A stretch of 64,000 nucleotides of DNA from Alicyclobacillus acidocaldarius subsp. acidocaldarius Tc-4-1 (GCF_000219875.1 NC_017167.1:2009572-2073571), one strand, 5' to 3'; positions 26,079-34,935 are shown, counted from the first letter of the stretch. Numbers and translations: made by a program. The notes: a model not told the origin generated them from the letters alone.

Positions 26079-26311
26079 AAAAACCCCCGCCCCACATTCA
26101 GGGACGGGAGTTTCCCGCGGTACCACCCTGCTTACAGGCTCGTCCGAGCCTGTCGCCTCTGGCGCTGTAACGGGCACACCCGGCGTGCTTTGCCACACGC
26201 GCTTGGAAGGGGCTTCGAACCGGTTGCCTTGAGGCAGCTCGCAGCCGAAGGCCGCCCTCTCTGAGCAAGGCGCCCCGATTCTACTTGTCTTCCGCATCGC
26301 TTTGTCGTCGA
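26079..26311 (-). ncRNA. T-box riboswitch leader of alaS
   Basis: The leader carries the conserved AGGGTGGTACCGCG T-box (26116-26129) and ends in a terminator with stem CCCGTCCC/GGGGCGGG (26086-26108) followed by five T (26079-26083). An AGTAGAA box and a CAGAGAGG segment typical of Stem I lie near its 5' end. A GCC at 26211-26213 is a candidate alanine specifier codon, though I have not folded the stem. Uncharged tRNA-Ala would stabilise the antiterminator and allow alaS expression. Confidence 0.95.
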
Positions 26312-26317
26312 TTTTTG

Positions 26318-26346
26318 ATTGTATCGGGCAGGACAGGCCCTGTCAA
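26318..26346 (-). promoter_or_regulatory. SigA promoter of the alaS T-box transcript
   Basis: A perfect TTGACA (26341-26346), 17-bp spacer and TACAAT (26318-26323) precede the T-box. The -35 box overlaps the stop codon of the upstream perM-like gene. Confidence 0.9.
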
Positions 26347-27407
26347 TGCGAGGCATGGGAGCGCGCTTCTCGCCACTGCGTCCACACCACTTTGCACACC
26401 GCGAGCGCCGGGACTGCGAGAATGAGGCCCAGGATGCCAGCCGCCTCACCGCCGACAATCAGGGCCGCTACAATCGCCATCGGGTGCAGATGAAGCGTCC
26501 TCCCCATGATTTGCGGAGACAGGATGTTCCCCTCGATCTGCTGCACCGCAATGTTGACAATCACGACCTTGACGAGCATCGGCCAGCCGGAGGTGGTGAG
26601 CGCGATGATCACCGCCGGCGCGATGCCGATGATGGGCCCCAGATACGGAATGATGTCCGCGAAACCGAGGAAGGCACCCAAGAGGAGCGCATACGGAAGG
26701 CGGATGATGAGATAGCCGATGAACGACAACAGCCCGACCGCCAGCATGATAAGAAACTGACCGCGCACGTAACCGCCGAGCGTGTCATCGATGGCCCGGA
26801 GGACCAGATGCACGCGGTGCTTGATTTTCGCAGGCGCAATGCGCACCACGCCGCGCCCAATGGCCTTCGCATCTTTCAACATATAAAAGACGAGGAACGG
26901 CACGACAAATGCCATGAAGATCGCATTGATGGTGCTCGTCACCACCGAGAACAGCCCCGTCGGTGCCACCTCGACGCGGTGCTCCAGTTGGTTGAGTGCA
27001 TTCTCGATGCCCGTCCGCACCGCGTTCGGCAGGTACGTCTTCCGGCTGTTCACCATGTCGATCCAGCGGCTTAATTCCGCCGTGATGGCCGGCAGGCTGC
27101 TCGACAGCTGCGCGATTTGCCGTGAGATCACCGGGATGAGGTTCAACACCACCACGGCCAGGATGGCTGCGATCACGGCGTACACAATGAGGATGGCCGC
27201 CGAGCGAGGGACGCGCCGCCGATGCAAAACGTCCACCGCCGGCTGTAGGATGTAGGTAATGATGAGCGACGCCAGAAACGTGTAAAAGAGGCTCGACAGC
27301 ACGCCCCAGATGTCCAGAAACAGGCTGCGCAGGAGCCCGACGAGATAGATACACGTCAGCGTCAGGGCGATGGACATCATGGTGCGGGCGTAACGCCCCA
27401 TCGGCAC
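26343..27407 (-). CDS. AI-2E/PerM family membrane transporter (YrrI-like)
   Basis: The 354-aa membrane protein of the AI-2E transporter/PerM family has about seven to eight TM helices. Family features include the long soluble loop after TM3 with a Pro/Ser-rich helix pair, and the C-terminal FLGFADIIPYLGPIIGIAPA and VQQIEGNILSPQIMG motifs. Substrates of the Bacillus members are mostly unknown. GTG at 27407 has GGGAGGAG 6 nt upstream; an ATG two codons later is an alternative. It sits beside alaS as yrrI does in Bacillus. Confidence 0.9.
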   Translation of the reverse strand: MPMGRYARTMMSIALTLTCIYLVGLLRSLFLDIWGVLSSLFYTFLASLIITYILQPAVDVLHRRRVPRSAAILIVYAVIAAILAVVVLNLIPVISRQIAQLSSSLPAITAELSRWIDMVNSRKTYLPNAVRTGIENALNQLEHRVEVAPTGLFSVVTSTINAIFMAFVVPFLVFYMLKDAKAIGRGVVRIAPAKIKHRVHLVLRAIDDTLGGYVRGQFLIMLAVGLLSFIGYLIIRLPYALLLGAFLGFADIIPYLGPIIGIAPAVIIALTTSGWPMLVKVVIVNIAVQQIEGNILSPQIMGRTLHLHPMAIVAALIVGGEAAGILGLILAVPALAVCKVVWTQWREARSHASH

Positions 27408-27524
27408 GGCGATCTCCTCCCTCTGCGGCGGCGCCGGACAAGGGTCTACCACAGAGTATATGCAGAATCGCATGCCATTATTTTCATCACACTGTACCAG
27501 ACACCCGCATCGCGCTGTTTCGAC

Positions 27525-27555
27525 AAAAAAAGAGCGGGCCGAGCCGCTCCCGCTC
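27525..27555 (-). terminator. Rho-independent terminator after the zinc-ribbon gene
   Basis: GAGCGGG-(10 nt)-CCCGCTC followed by seven T on the minus strand (A-run at 27525-27531). It ends the transcript of the 63-aa zinc-ribbon gene 54 bp after its stop. Confidence 0.9.
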
Positions 27556-27608
27556 GACAACCGCCCGTTCTTTTTAGTGGACAACGCGCTATCTTTGAGC
27601 CTCGACCC

Positions 27609-27800
27609 TCAGGCCCCCGTGCCAAACTCGACGTCCGCGTGATTCGTCTGATCCACGACGATGAGCGATCCGTCCTCGGCCACTTCGTAGATCCGCACCT
27701 CGTCGCCGGATACGTTGAACTCGGCGAAGCAGTTCCAACAATAGTATTGGTTGGCACCAATTTTACCGACGTCTCGGCTTGTGCAACTCGGACACCGCAT
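27609..27800 (-). CDS. Small zinc-ribbon protein
   Basis: The 63-aa protein has two CxxC knuckles, MRCPSC (Cys3, Cys6) and YYCWNC (Cys21, Cys24), forming a zinc ribbon, and a short acidic C-terminus. Function is unknown; similar small proteins occur in Bacillales at this locus. GGGAGGACC lies 10 nt before the ATG. It has its own promoter and a strong terminator, so it is a monocistronic unit between iscS and the PerM-like gene. Confidence 0.82.
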   Translation of the reverse strand: MRCPSCTSRDVGKIGANQYYCWNCFAEFNVSGDEVRIYEVAEDGSLIVVDQTNHADVEFGTGA

Positions 27801-27958
27801 GACGTTGGTCCTCCCTTCTCGCCCTTGGAAGGCGCACTGCGGCACGCCCCATCTCTCTGGATGAACTTTCGAAACCTGCCAACAGTCTATCCACGGACAA
27901 TAAAGCCAAAACCAAATTTCAGGTTCCGAAATATCCATCCACCGAGATTCCGTGACCC

Positions 27959-27987
27959 ATGCTACGCCTATCCAACGCGCATTGCAA
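27959..27987 (-). promoter_or_regulatory. SigA-type promoter candidate for the zinc-ribbon gene
   Basis: TTGCAA (27982-27987), 17-bp spacer and TAGCAT (27959-27964) on the minus strand give a plausible promoter. It would leave a 5' leader of about 150 nt, in which I recognise nothing. Confidence 0.5.
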
Positions 27988-28028
27988 TGCAGAAAAAGGA
28001 AAAGAAGCCTTGGCTGACGCGGCAAATG

Positions 28029-29174
28029 TCACGAATTTGTGAAACGTGATCGCAGGGACCCGACGACTTTCGACAGCACGGCAGCCGATTCACCAATCTC
28101 TTCCATGGTGTTTTGCCAGGCGAAACTGAGACGAATCGACTCCCGCGCTTCTCTCGCTCTCCCCATGGCCCTAAGCACGTGGCTTGGCTCCAGGCTTCCC
28201 GCGCTGCACGCCGCGCCGGCACTCGCCGCCACCCCCTCGAGGTCCAGCCGCATGAGGAGGATGTCGTTGCGAATCCCCCGAAAACCGACGTTGAGAATCG
28301 AAGGCACCGCGTCGGCCGGGCTGTTGCGATACGCGCCGTCGAGCGATTCGATGGCGCGCCACATCGCGTCCCGGAGCGCGGCCAAATGGGCCGCATGCGC
28401 GTCGAAGTGCTCCGCAATCTCGGCCATGGCGGCGTGAAAGCCCGCGATGCCGGCGACCGGTTCAGTTCCCGCGCGAAGCCTGTGTTGCTGCTCACCCCCG
28501 GCGGCAAGCGCCACAAAGGGCGTGCCGGATCGGACGTACAGGAGGCCCACGCCCTTCGGCCCGTGCACCTTGTGCGCGGAGAACGAGGCGAGATCGACGC
28601 CCAAGTCCTTGAGGGACAGGCGCATCACGGGCAGCGCCTGCACCATGTCGCTGTGTACCAGAATCCCAGGGTCCACGTCTTTGATGCGGCGCACAATCTC
28701 GGCGACCGGCTCGACGGTCCCGACCTCGTTGTTGACGAGCATGACGCTCACGAGCGCCGTATCCGGGCGTAGGGCGCGCACTACATCGTCCGGATCGACG
28801 CGCCCTTCCGAATCCACCGGGACGACCGTCACGTCCGCGCCGAGAAGGCGCAGCCTGTCCACGGCCTCGAGCACCGCGTGATGTTCCACCGCTGTCGTCA
28901 CGACGTGCGTCCGGTTGGGGCGCTGCGCGAGATACGCGCCGTAGAGGGCGAGATTGTTCGACTCGGTGCCGCCGCTTGTGAAGGCGAGATCGCGGGGAGA
29001 GACGCCCAGCCAGTCGGCGAAGAAGCGGCGCGCTTCTTCGACGGCTTGCCGGGCCTCCCGCCCCGGCCGGTGCAGACTCGACGGGTTGCCGTACGCGTCA
29101 CCGAGATAACGGTCCATGGCCGCGCGGGCCGCAGGCAGCAGAGGGGTCGTCGCGGCGTTGTCTAGGTAGATCAT
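28029..29174 (-). CDS. iscS: Cysteine desulfurase (IscS/NifS family)
   Basis: A PLP enzyme of class V that removes sulfur from cysteine for tRNA thiolation or Fe-S clusters. The 381-aa product has MIYLDNAATT, PLP-binding VEHHA, the Schiff-base Lys202 in SAHKVHGPKG, and the catalytic Cys323 in SAGAACSAGS. ATG at 29174 follows GGGGGG 6 nt upstream. It is 17 bp downstream of cymR as in the Bacillus cymR-iscS pair. The usual trmU partner is not present downstream. Confidence 0.95.
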   Translation of the reverse strand: MIYLDNAATTPLLPAARAAMDRYLGDAYGNPSSLHRPGREARQAVEEARRFFADWLGVSPRDLAFTSGGTESNNLALYGAYLAQRPNRTHVVTTAVEHHAVLEAVDRLRLLGADVTVVPVDSEGRVDPDDVVRALRPDTALVSVMLVNNEVGTVEPVAEIVRRIKDVDPGILVHSDMVQALPVMRLSLKDLGVDLASFSAHKVHGPKGVGLLYVRSGTPFVALAAGGEQQHRLRAGTEPVAGIAGFHAAMAEIAEHFDAHAAHLAALRDAMWRAIESLDGAYRNSPADAVPSILNVGFRGIRNDILLMRLDLEGVAASAGAACSAGSLEPSHVLRAMGRAREARESIRLSFAWQNTMEEIGESAAVLSKVVGSLRSRFTNS

Positions 29175-29191
29175 CGCTGACCCCCCACGGT

Positions 29192-29608
29192 TCAGATGTA
29201 GTACATGTAGCCCTGCGACGACCCCTGGCGCAGCTCGACGAGATCCTGCAGCGTCATGGACGACAACACGTCGTGGATGGCCTCCCTCAGCCTGTCCCAC
29301 AGCACCTGCAGGCCGTCATCCATCTCCTCGTCCACAATGGTGATGGGCCCCTCGAGCGCGAGAAGCACGTCCTCAATGACAATCTCGCGCGGATGCCTCG
29401 CCAGCACGTACCCACCGTAGGCGCCCCGGATGCTCCGCACGAAGCCGCCGTTGCGAAGCGGCGCAATGAGCTGTTCGAGGTAGTGCTCCGATAGGTTGTT
29501 TCGCTCCGCAATGGACTTCAGAGAAATGGGCTGGTCACTCTGCTGTTCGGCGAGATCGACCAGAAGCATCAGGCCGTAGCGGCCCTTTGTCGAGATCTTC
29601 ACGGTCAT
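29192..29608 (-). CDS. cymR: CymR-like Rrf2 family regulator
   Basis: CymR is the master repressor of cysteine metabolism in Bacillus. The 138-aa product has the same length and aligns along its whole length: KISTKGRYGLMLLVDLAE, SLKSIAERNNLSEHYLEQL, LRNGGFVRSIRGAYGGYVLA and a QGYMYYI end. It lacks the three Cys of Fe-S-binding IscR, as CymR does. ATG at 29608 has GGAGACG directly upstream. Its first 74 bp overlap rarA. Confidence 0.93.
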   Translation of the reverse strand: MTVKISTKGRYGLMLLVDLAEQQSDQPISLKSIAERNNLSEHYLEQLIAPLRNGGFVRSIRGAYGGYVLARHPREIVIEDVLLALEGPITIVDEEMDDGLQVLWDRLREAIHDVLSSMTLQDLVELRQGSSQGYMYYI

Positions 29609-30878
29609 CGTCTCCTTCCCGGTAGTACACGCGCGGCTCGACGCCGATGGGCCAGTAGTTCTGCTCGACGTAATGGCCCGGGTAATCGTGTGGATACAGG
29701 TAGCCTTCCCCATGCCCGAGGGCCTTGGCCCCTTTGTACGCCGTGCTCCGGAGATGCAGCGGCACCTCGAGCGGCAAACCAGACCTGACGTCCTCCATCG
29801 CGAGGTTGATAGCCCTGTACGCGCTGTTCGACTTCGGCGCCTTTGCGAGGTACGCGGTCACCTCCGCCAGCACAATCCGCGCCTCCGGCATACCGATGGC
29901 CATGGCCGCCTGCCAGCCGCTCACGGCGATAGGCAGCGCGTTCGGATCCGCCATACCCACGTCTTCGGCCGCCAGAATCATCAGCCGGCGCGCGATGAAC
30001 GCGGGATCTTCGCCGCCCTCGAGCATCTTCGCGAGCCACAGCATCGCTGCATTCACGTCCGATCCGCGCACCGATTTGATGAACGCAGAGATGGTGTCGT
30101 AGTGATCGTCGCCTGCGCGATCGTAGCGAGGCCCACCGCTCGCCTCGAGCGCCACCTCAACCTCGCGCATGCCAATCTCGGTGGCACCGTCGGGCCCAAC
30201 TCTCGCCGCGAAGGCAGCGAGCTCGAGCAAATTGAGCGCCCGCCGGGCGTCGCCCCGCGCCTGCAGGGTGAGCACACGTCTCGCATCCGGGTGAAGCCGC
30301 ACCCGCATGCGGCCAAGTCCGCGCTCCTCGTCCGCAATGGCCATGTCCACCAGGCGCCCGATGTCATCCGGGGAAAGCGGCTCGAGGCGAAACACGTGCG
30401 ATCGCGACAACAGCGCCGCGTTCACGTCGAAGTAGGGATTCTCCGTCGTCGCGCCCACGAGCGAGAGGAGCCCCGCCTCCACGTGCGGCAGCAGCGCGTC
30501 CTGCTGACTTTTGTTGAAGCGGTGAATTTCGTCGAGAAACACTACGGTGCGCCGCCCGTACAGATCCCGCTCCTCTCGCGCGATCTCGACGGCCTTCCGC
30601 ACATCGGCGATGCCCGACGTCACGGCGTTCAGCGGGATGAAGCGCGCCTTGGTGTGGCGCGCAACGACTTCGGCAATGGCGGTTTTCCCAGTGCCGGGCG
30701 GCCCATACAAAATGATGGACATCAGGCGATCCCGCTCGATCATCCTCCGCAGGATTCCATCTCGGCCCACGAGATTCTGGTGTCCCACCATCTCGTCGAG
30801 CGATCTCGGCCGCATCCGGTAGGCGAGCGGAGCCTCGCGCTCCGCTTCGTGTTCCGAAGCAAGTGAAAAGAGATCCAT
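29535..30878 (-). CDS. rarA: RarA/MgsA AAA+ recombination factor
   Basis: RarA is a replication-associated ATPase acting at stalled forks. The 447-aa product has Walker A GPPGTGKTA (59-67), Walker B VVFLDEIHRFN (about 110), GATTENPYFDVNAALLSRS, and the C-terminal tetramerisation region with HDYPGHYVEQNYWP. ATG at 30878 has GAGG 9 nt upstream; another ATG two codons before is too close. The C-terminus overlaps cymR by 74 bp. Confidence 0.95.
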   Translation of the reverse strand: MDLFSLASEHEAEREAPLAYRMRPRSLDEMVGHQNLVGRDGILRRMIERDRLMSIILYGPPGTGKTAIAEVVARHTKARFIPLNAVTSGIADVRKAVEIAREERDLYGRRTVVFLDEIHRFNKSQQDALLPHVEAGLLSLVGATTENPYFDVNAALLSRSHVFRLEPLSPDDIGRLVDMAIADEERGLGRMRVRLHPDARRVLTLQARGDARRALNLLELAAFAARVGPDGATEIGMREVEVALEASGGPRYDRAGDDHYDTISAFIKSVRGSDVNAAMLWLAKMLEGGEDPAFIARRLMILAAEDVGMADPNALPIAVSGWQAAMAIGMPEARIVLAEVTAYLAKAPKSNSAYRAINLAMEDVRSGLPLEVPLHLRSTAYKGAKALGHGEGYLYPHDYPGHYVEQNYWPIGVEPRVYYREGDDDREDLDKGPLRPDASGRSRRTAE

Positions 30879-30933
30879 TCGCATTCGCCTCACACGGCTG
30901 CGCAATTCCTAGTCGTCCACTCAACTTTTAACG

Positions 30934-30939
30934 ATTATA
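30934..30939 (-). promoter_or_regulatory. -10 box candidate for rarA-cymR-iscS
   Basis: A perfect TATAAT preceded by GTG lies 55 bp upstream of rarA on the minus strand. The -35 region (TTTTCC) is weak. Confidence 0.5.
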
Positions 30940-31301
30940 CACGCTTTGCGGACGGAGGAAAAGGAGGGGCAGTGTCGCGTTCCCGAAGGGGGATGTCACC
31001 GCGCCGACATGTCACAGAGCGCTGTCATCGAAGTCCTTCTCGGCTTATGCGCCGCATCGCGGAAACCATGAGGATTGTTTGCGGCCAATTCGGTATGTTT
31101 CCCTTTGTACCTTGAATTTTTCTATGAAAGCAAACCCTGGCCAACCCCTGTACGCATGGAGTTCCGTAAGGAACCTTGGCGAACACAATTTGGGCAGAGC
31201 ACTAAACCGCTGCATAGAAAGCGACCTCAGGAAGCTCGCTCGGGGAAACATGGGTCTCGGCATGTCGACGCGAAGCTCTCACGCGCTACACGAACCCATG
31301 G
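30940..31301. other. Intergenic stretch, possible tnpB right-end/guide RNA region
   Basis: About 360 bp without a supportable gene. It lies directly downstream of the tnpB remnant, where IS200/IS605 elements carry the right-end hairpin and the omega (guide) RNA. A hairpin GTTCC-TTAC-GGAAC is visible near 31155 on the minus strand. No flanking target or left end could be defined, so this is positional inference. Confidence 0.3.
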
Positions 31302-31870
31302 CTAGCAACCCAAGGCCGCCCCGCCAGAGGGATCTCCACAGGCGTCACTTCCCGCGGAACTCGCGGTACTGATTCTCAAAAGATTTTTCGCTGCGTTGAT
31401 GTCGCGGTCATGCCGCGTGCTGCACGCCGGGCACGTCCACTCCCGCGCCGACAATGGTAGCTCGCTTATCACGTACCCGCACGCCGAGCACGTCTTGCTG
31501 CTCGCGTAAAAACCGTGGTGCCACGATGAGTTCCGAGCCATACCACGCACACTTGTACGTCAACATTCGCCGAAAACTCGCCAAAAACCCACGTCCGAAA
31601 ATGGCTCGCGCCAACGCTCGATTCTGCACCATGCCTCGCACATGCAGGTCTTCGATGACGATCACTCGCTTGGTTTTCGCGAGCTCCGTCGTCACTTTGT
31701 GCAAAAAGTCCTGCCGTATGTTGCGGATCTTCCGGTGCAGCCGGGCAAGCGCCAGCGCCGACTTCCGCCGATTTCGCGAGCCTGGTCTCTTTCGGCTATG
31801 CCGCTTCGACAACCGCCTTAAGCGGCGAAGGTGTCGGACGAGCGGCTTTGCGAGTACGGATGCAGATCCG
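31302..31870 (-). pseudogene. tnpB: Frameshifted and N-terminally truncated tnpB (IS200/IS605 type)
   Basis: The minus strand encodes the C-terminal two thirds of a TnpB/OrfB protein: KRHSRKRPGSRNRRKSALAL, LHRKIRNIRQDFLHKVTTEL, VIVIEDLHVRGM, then the zinc ribbon CSACGY...CPACSTRHDRDINAAKNLL with the catalytic RDINAAKNLL Asp. The frame is broken at a run of five T (A5 at 31508-31512) just before YASSKTCSACG; one T too many separates the two halves. The N-terminal region is absent. No TnpA is nearby. The element is dead but marks an island edge beside the ars operon. Confidence 0.85.
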
Positions 31871-32063
31871 CACAACCGACGATGTTCGAACCTACGGTCG
31901 CCACAAAGACCGGATATCGGCTGTTGTGTTGAGAAACCACGATTCCAAGTAGGACATATCCTTGAAATCCGGCTCCAACGTCGCAATTCGATCTTCAATG
32001 CCTTGGTTGTAAATCGACAAATCGCCGTTATGTCTTATCGTGTCGCGATTCGCACATCGACAT

Positions 32064-32486
32064 TCATAGCAGTTCCTTCTCAAGAAACGCCCGGATCTGC
32101 GCGCCGATGGCATCGCGAACCTGGCGAAATTGGTTCAGAATCTCTTCCTCCGATCCCGTCGCCTTAGCTGGATCGGGAAATCCCCAGTGGAGGCGTTTCA
32201 CGTGCGGCGGTGTCACGGGACAGCGATCGTTCGCGTCACCGCACAAGGTGATGACATAATCCGCCTGTTCGAGAAAGTCCGGATCGATGAGCTTCGACCG
32301 ATGATGCGAAATGTCAATCCCCACCTCCTGCATCACCTGCACGGCGCGGGGATTCAATCCGTGCGCCTCGATGCCCGCACTCTGAACTTCGATCCGCTCT
32401 CCTCCCAAATGGCGAGCCCATCCTTCAGCCATTTGACTTCTGCATGAGTTCCCAGTGCAAAGAAAATAAATTCGCTTGCGTGACAT
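32064..32486 (-). CDS. arsC: Arsenate reductase, thioredoxin-coupled type
   Basis: ArsC reduces arsenate to arsenite. The 140-aa product belongs to the low-molecular-weight phosphatase-like family, with the P-loop CTGNSCRS starting at Cys10 and the relay Cys82 and Cys89 in [10 protein letters not shown]. These are the same three positions as the plasmid pI258 enzyme. GGAG lies 13 nt before the ATG. It is the last gene of arsR-arsI-arsB-arsC, 38 bp after arsB. Confidence 0.96.
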   Translation of the reverse strand: MSRKRIYFLCTGNSCRSQMAEGWARHLGGERIEVQSAGIEAHGLNPRAVQVMQEVGIDISHHRSKLIDPDFLEQADYVITLCGDANDRCPVTPPHVKRLHWGFPDPAKATGSEEEILNQFRQVRDAIGAQIRAFLEKELL

Positions 32487-32524
32487 ACAGCTACACTCCT
32501 CTCCCATATTTGCGACAGCGAACA

Positions 32525-33817
32525 CTAGTTCACAATCGCCAACCACCCATATAACCCCATCAGGGTGAGTAACAGCGTCGGCATCGTCAGGATGACACCC
32601 GTGCGAATGTAGGTGCCCCAGGTGACGTTGACACCCTTTTGACGAAGGACGTGCAACCAAAGAAGTGTCGCCAACGATCCGATGGGCGTCAGTTTCGGAC
32701 CCAAGTCACAGCCTATGACATTGGCATACACGAGCGACGTCTTGACCAGATGTGAAACATGCACGCCGTGAATGGCGAGCGCGTCGATCATCACGGTCGG
32801 CATATTGTTCATCACGCTCGACAGCACGGCCGCGAGAAAGCCCATCCCAAGCGTGCCTGCCAGCAGACCGTGATCGGCGAGGACTTGAATGAGCCCCCCA
32901 AGGAGGCTCGTCAGACCCACGTTTCGCAGTCCATACACCACGACGTACATGCCGACGGAAAAAAACACAATCGCCCACGGCGCGCCCCGAATGACGGACC
33001 AGGGCTGAATCACCCGGACTCGGCCACCATACACCAGTAAGGCGATGGCGATGGTCCCAGCCACGAGCGACACAGGCACATGCGCGATCTCCGTCACCAT
33101 GTAGCCTGCCATGAGCGCAACGAGGAGAATCCAGGACGCGCGAAATAGTCCTCGGTGTACAACAGCTTGGGATGGACGAGGAAGGAAATTTGGTTCGTAA
33201 CGCTCAGGGATATCCCTTCGGAAATAGAAGTACAGGACCCCGGTGCTCGCCAGAAGGGAGACGAGATCGGGCACAACCATCTTCGCAAAATAGGTCAGAA
33301 AACCAATGTGAAAATAATCCGCCGACACGATATTCACAAGATTGCTCACCACAAGCGGAAGCGACGTGGTGTCCGCGATGAAGCCGCTCGCGATGACGAA
33401 CGGAAACATGCGACGGGCATCGAGTTGGAGGAGCTTCATCTTCTCCAGAACGATGGGCGTGAGGATCAAGGCTGCGCCATCGTTGGCGAACACGGCAGCC
33501 ACAAGGGCCCCGAGAAGGATCACATACACGAAGACCTTCTTCCCATCTCCGCGCGCGGCTTTCGCCATCTTCAAGGCTGCCCACTCGAAAAATCCGACTT
33601 GGTCAAGCACCGTGGAAATCACAATGATGGCCACGAAAGCAAGGGTCGCGTCCCACACGATTTGCGTTACAGACCACACATCGCGCCAGGTAACCACGTG
33701 CAACAGAAGCGCGAGCGCCGCCCCTCCCATCGCGCTCCAGCCAATCGACAAGCCTCTTGGTTGCCAGATGACGAAGGTGAGCGTGACCAAAAACAACGAA
33801 ACTGCGACGTACGTCAT
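32525..33817 (-). CDS. arsB: ArsB arsenite/antimonite efflux permease
   Basis: ArsB exports arsenite across the membrane. The 430-aa product has about 11-12 TM helices, and the ArsB motifs [38 protein letters not shown] and [19 protein letters not shown] lies 5-7 nt before the ATG. It is an ion-transporter superfamily ArsB and not the Acr3 type often found in Bacillus. No arsA ATPase gene is present. Confidence 0.95.
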   Translation of the reverse strand: MTYVAVSLFLVTLTFVIWQPRGLSIGWSAMGGAALALLLHVVTWRDVWSVTQIVWDATLAFVAIIVISTVLDQVGFFEWAALKMAKAARGDGKKVFVYVILLGALVAAVFANDGAALILTPIVLEKMKLLQLDARRMFPFVIASGFIADTTSLPLVVSNLVNIVSADYFHIGFLTYFAKMVVPDLVSLLASTGVLYFYFRRDIPERYEPNFLPRPSQAVVHRGLFRASWILLVALMAGYMVTEIAHVPVSLVAGTIAIALLVYGGRVRVIQPWSVIRGAPWAIVFFSVGMYVVVYGLRNVGLTSLLGGLIQVLADHGLLAGTLGMGFLAAVLSSVMNNMPTVMIDALAIHGVHVSHLVKTSLVYANVIGCDLGPKLTPIGSLATLLWLHVLRQKGVNVTWGTYIRTGVILTMPTLLLTLMGLYGWLAIVN

Positions 33818-33878
33818 GAGTTCTCTCCTTGTTGTGAACGTGCCCAAACCAACATGACCGTGGATTTGGATGCTTCTT

Positions 33879-34193
33879 TCATTCCGACGACGAGGAACCT
33901 GTCGGACAGGTCGTACAACATGTCTCTGTGGACTTTTCGACCAAAATCCTTGACCCAGGTACACGGTCGTCTTCTTGGTCAAGGACCGCGAAAACTTCCC
34001 AACGAACCCCATTTGGATCTGTTGCCCAAATCTTGTCCTGCAGCGCGTAACAACACGTAGTATTCATCTCGTCAAAGGTCGCGAGCCACGCTTCTTCCAA
34101 TCGTGTCTTAGCAGCTAGGACTTCTTCCGTAGACGACACTTGCAATCCAAGGTTTCGCACGTTGATGGCGACGTGGGGCTTCCAGGCGAACAT
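33879..34193 (-). pseudogene. arsI: ArsI/CadI-like dioxygenase with internal deletion
   Basis: ArsI is a VOC-fold Fe(II) C-As lyase that demethylates trivalent organoarsenicals. This frame has the ArsI start (KPHVAINV) joined directly at residues 13-14 to NLGLQVSSTEEVLAAK, NTTCCYALQDKIW and WEVFAV. About 45-50 residues that normally lie between, including the first beta-alpha units and the second Fe ligand (His in NHLGIQV), are missing. The Cys47-Cys48 arsenical site and Glu67 remain. The frame stays open with 104 aa, but the product should not bind iron normally. ATG at 34193 has GGAG 10 nt upstream. Confidence 0.72.
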
Positions 34194-34546
34194 GGACAAC
34201 ACGCTCCTTTCTCATTTTGGTGAGAATCAACTGGCGTGATGAGTTCAGTCGTCAGCGCGTGAACCACCTCCTGTAGCGCTTCAGGATTTGGAAAGTAACA
34301 AGTCCAAGGACCGCGGGATTCTCTGCGAACCAATCCCACCCTCTCGAGAACTTTGAGATGGTGAGACACAGTTGGTTGTGATAGTCCAGTGACAGCCACC
34401 ACATCTGCGACGCAGCACCCATTTTCATACGCCTCAATACGATCGCAGCACGTTGCGATTGTGCCTTTGGCCATCAGTTGAAGAATATGAAATCGGCTCT
34501 TGTCCGCCAAGGCGTGAAGACGGTCGAGGAGGATATCATTTTTCAT
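34115..34546 (-). CDS. arsR: ArsR family metalloregulator
   Basis: This ArsR/SmtB winged-helix repressor of the ars operon has 143 aa. DNA binding is through GLSQPTVSHHLKVLERVGLV (54-73). Cys pairs at 33-34 (ATCC) and 44-45 (NGCC) are likely arsenite ligands near the helix. The C-terminal tail is Cys-rich (116, 117, 119, 130, 135, 137). Its last 79 bp overlap arsI, and residues after about 131 are read from sequence beyond the arsI deletion, so the present tail is probably not ancestral. A palindrome and a good promoter precede it. Confidence 0.9.
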   Translation of the reverse strand: MKNDILLDRLHALADKSRFHILQLMAKGTIATCCDRIEAYENGCCVADVVAVTGLSQPTVSHHLKVLERVGLVRRESRGPWTCYFPNPEALQEVVHALTTELITPVDSHQNEKGACCPCSPGSPTSPSTCETLDCKCRLRKKS

Positions 34547-34556
34547 ATCGATCACC

Positions 34557-34574
34557 ATCAATATCGATATTGAT
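34557..34574. promoter_or_regulatory. Perfect 18-bp palindrome, ArsR operator candidate
   Basis: ATCAATATCGATATTGAT is perfectly self-complementary. It lies 10 bp upstream of the arsR start and just downstream of the -10 box, a normal place for an ArsR operator. Confidence 0.75.
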
Positions 34575-34580
34575 AAATGT

Positions 34581-34609
34581 ACTATACAACAGACACCGGG
34601 CCCGATCAA
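34581..34609 (-). promoter_or_regulatory. SigA-type promoter of the ars operon
   Basis: TTGATC (34604-34609), a 17-bp spacer and TATAGT (34581-34586) on the minus strand. The transcript would start within the palindrome, so ArsR binding would block it. Confidence 0.75.
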
Positions 34610-34935
34610 GTGTGCCATTTCACATCCCCATCGACCGATGCACGCGTGCTCCCATCGACGAATTCATGGCGAACTCCGCATTGATTGTATGGTCGGCAGG
34701 AGGATGCGAAACATCATGGTCGCCGCGCTCATGCCCCATCTGGACAGCGTGCGCGGCGACTCGCTTCACAGCCGGCCTTTCATTTCCTCAGGATGGTCCG
34801 TTCCAGAGCCTAAGACCCGCCCTAACGTTGGCCATTGCGTTCGTTCCACACCGTCGCACAAGAACTTTGTTTCATCAGCGACCACGTGGTATCTGGTGCG
34901 CGACGGTCACTTCACCGCGCGCCAACCATCCCCCG
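34610..34935. other. Intergenic stretch without a recognised feature
   Basis: About 325 bp between the ars promoter and the 3' end of the acyl-CoA ligase gene. Open frames run through it on the plus strand, but their composition is poor and they extend antisense into the ligase gene. I see no supported gene or RNA. Confidence 0.5.

Noticed and set aside
26028-26297. 90-residue N-terminal extension of AlaS
   Set aside because: The stretch is the T-box leader with terminator and antiterminator; a strong ribosome binding site precedes the internal ATG at 26027.
31079-31372. 97-codon plus-strand frame next to the tnpB remnant
   Set aside because: No ribosome binding site or family features; overlaps the tnpB 3' end in antisense.
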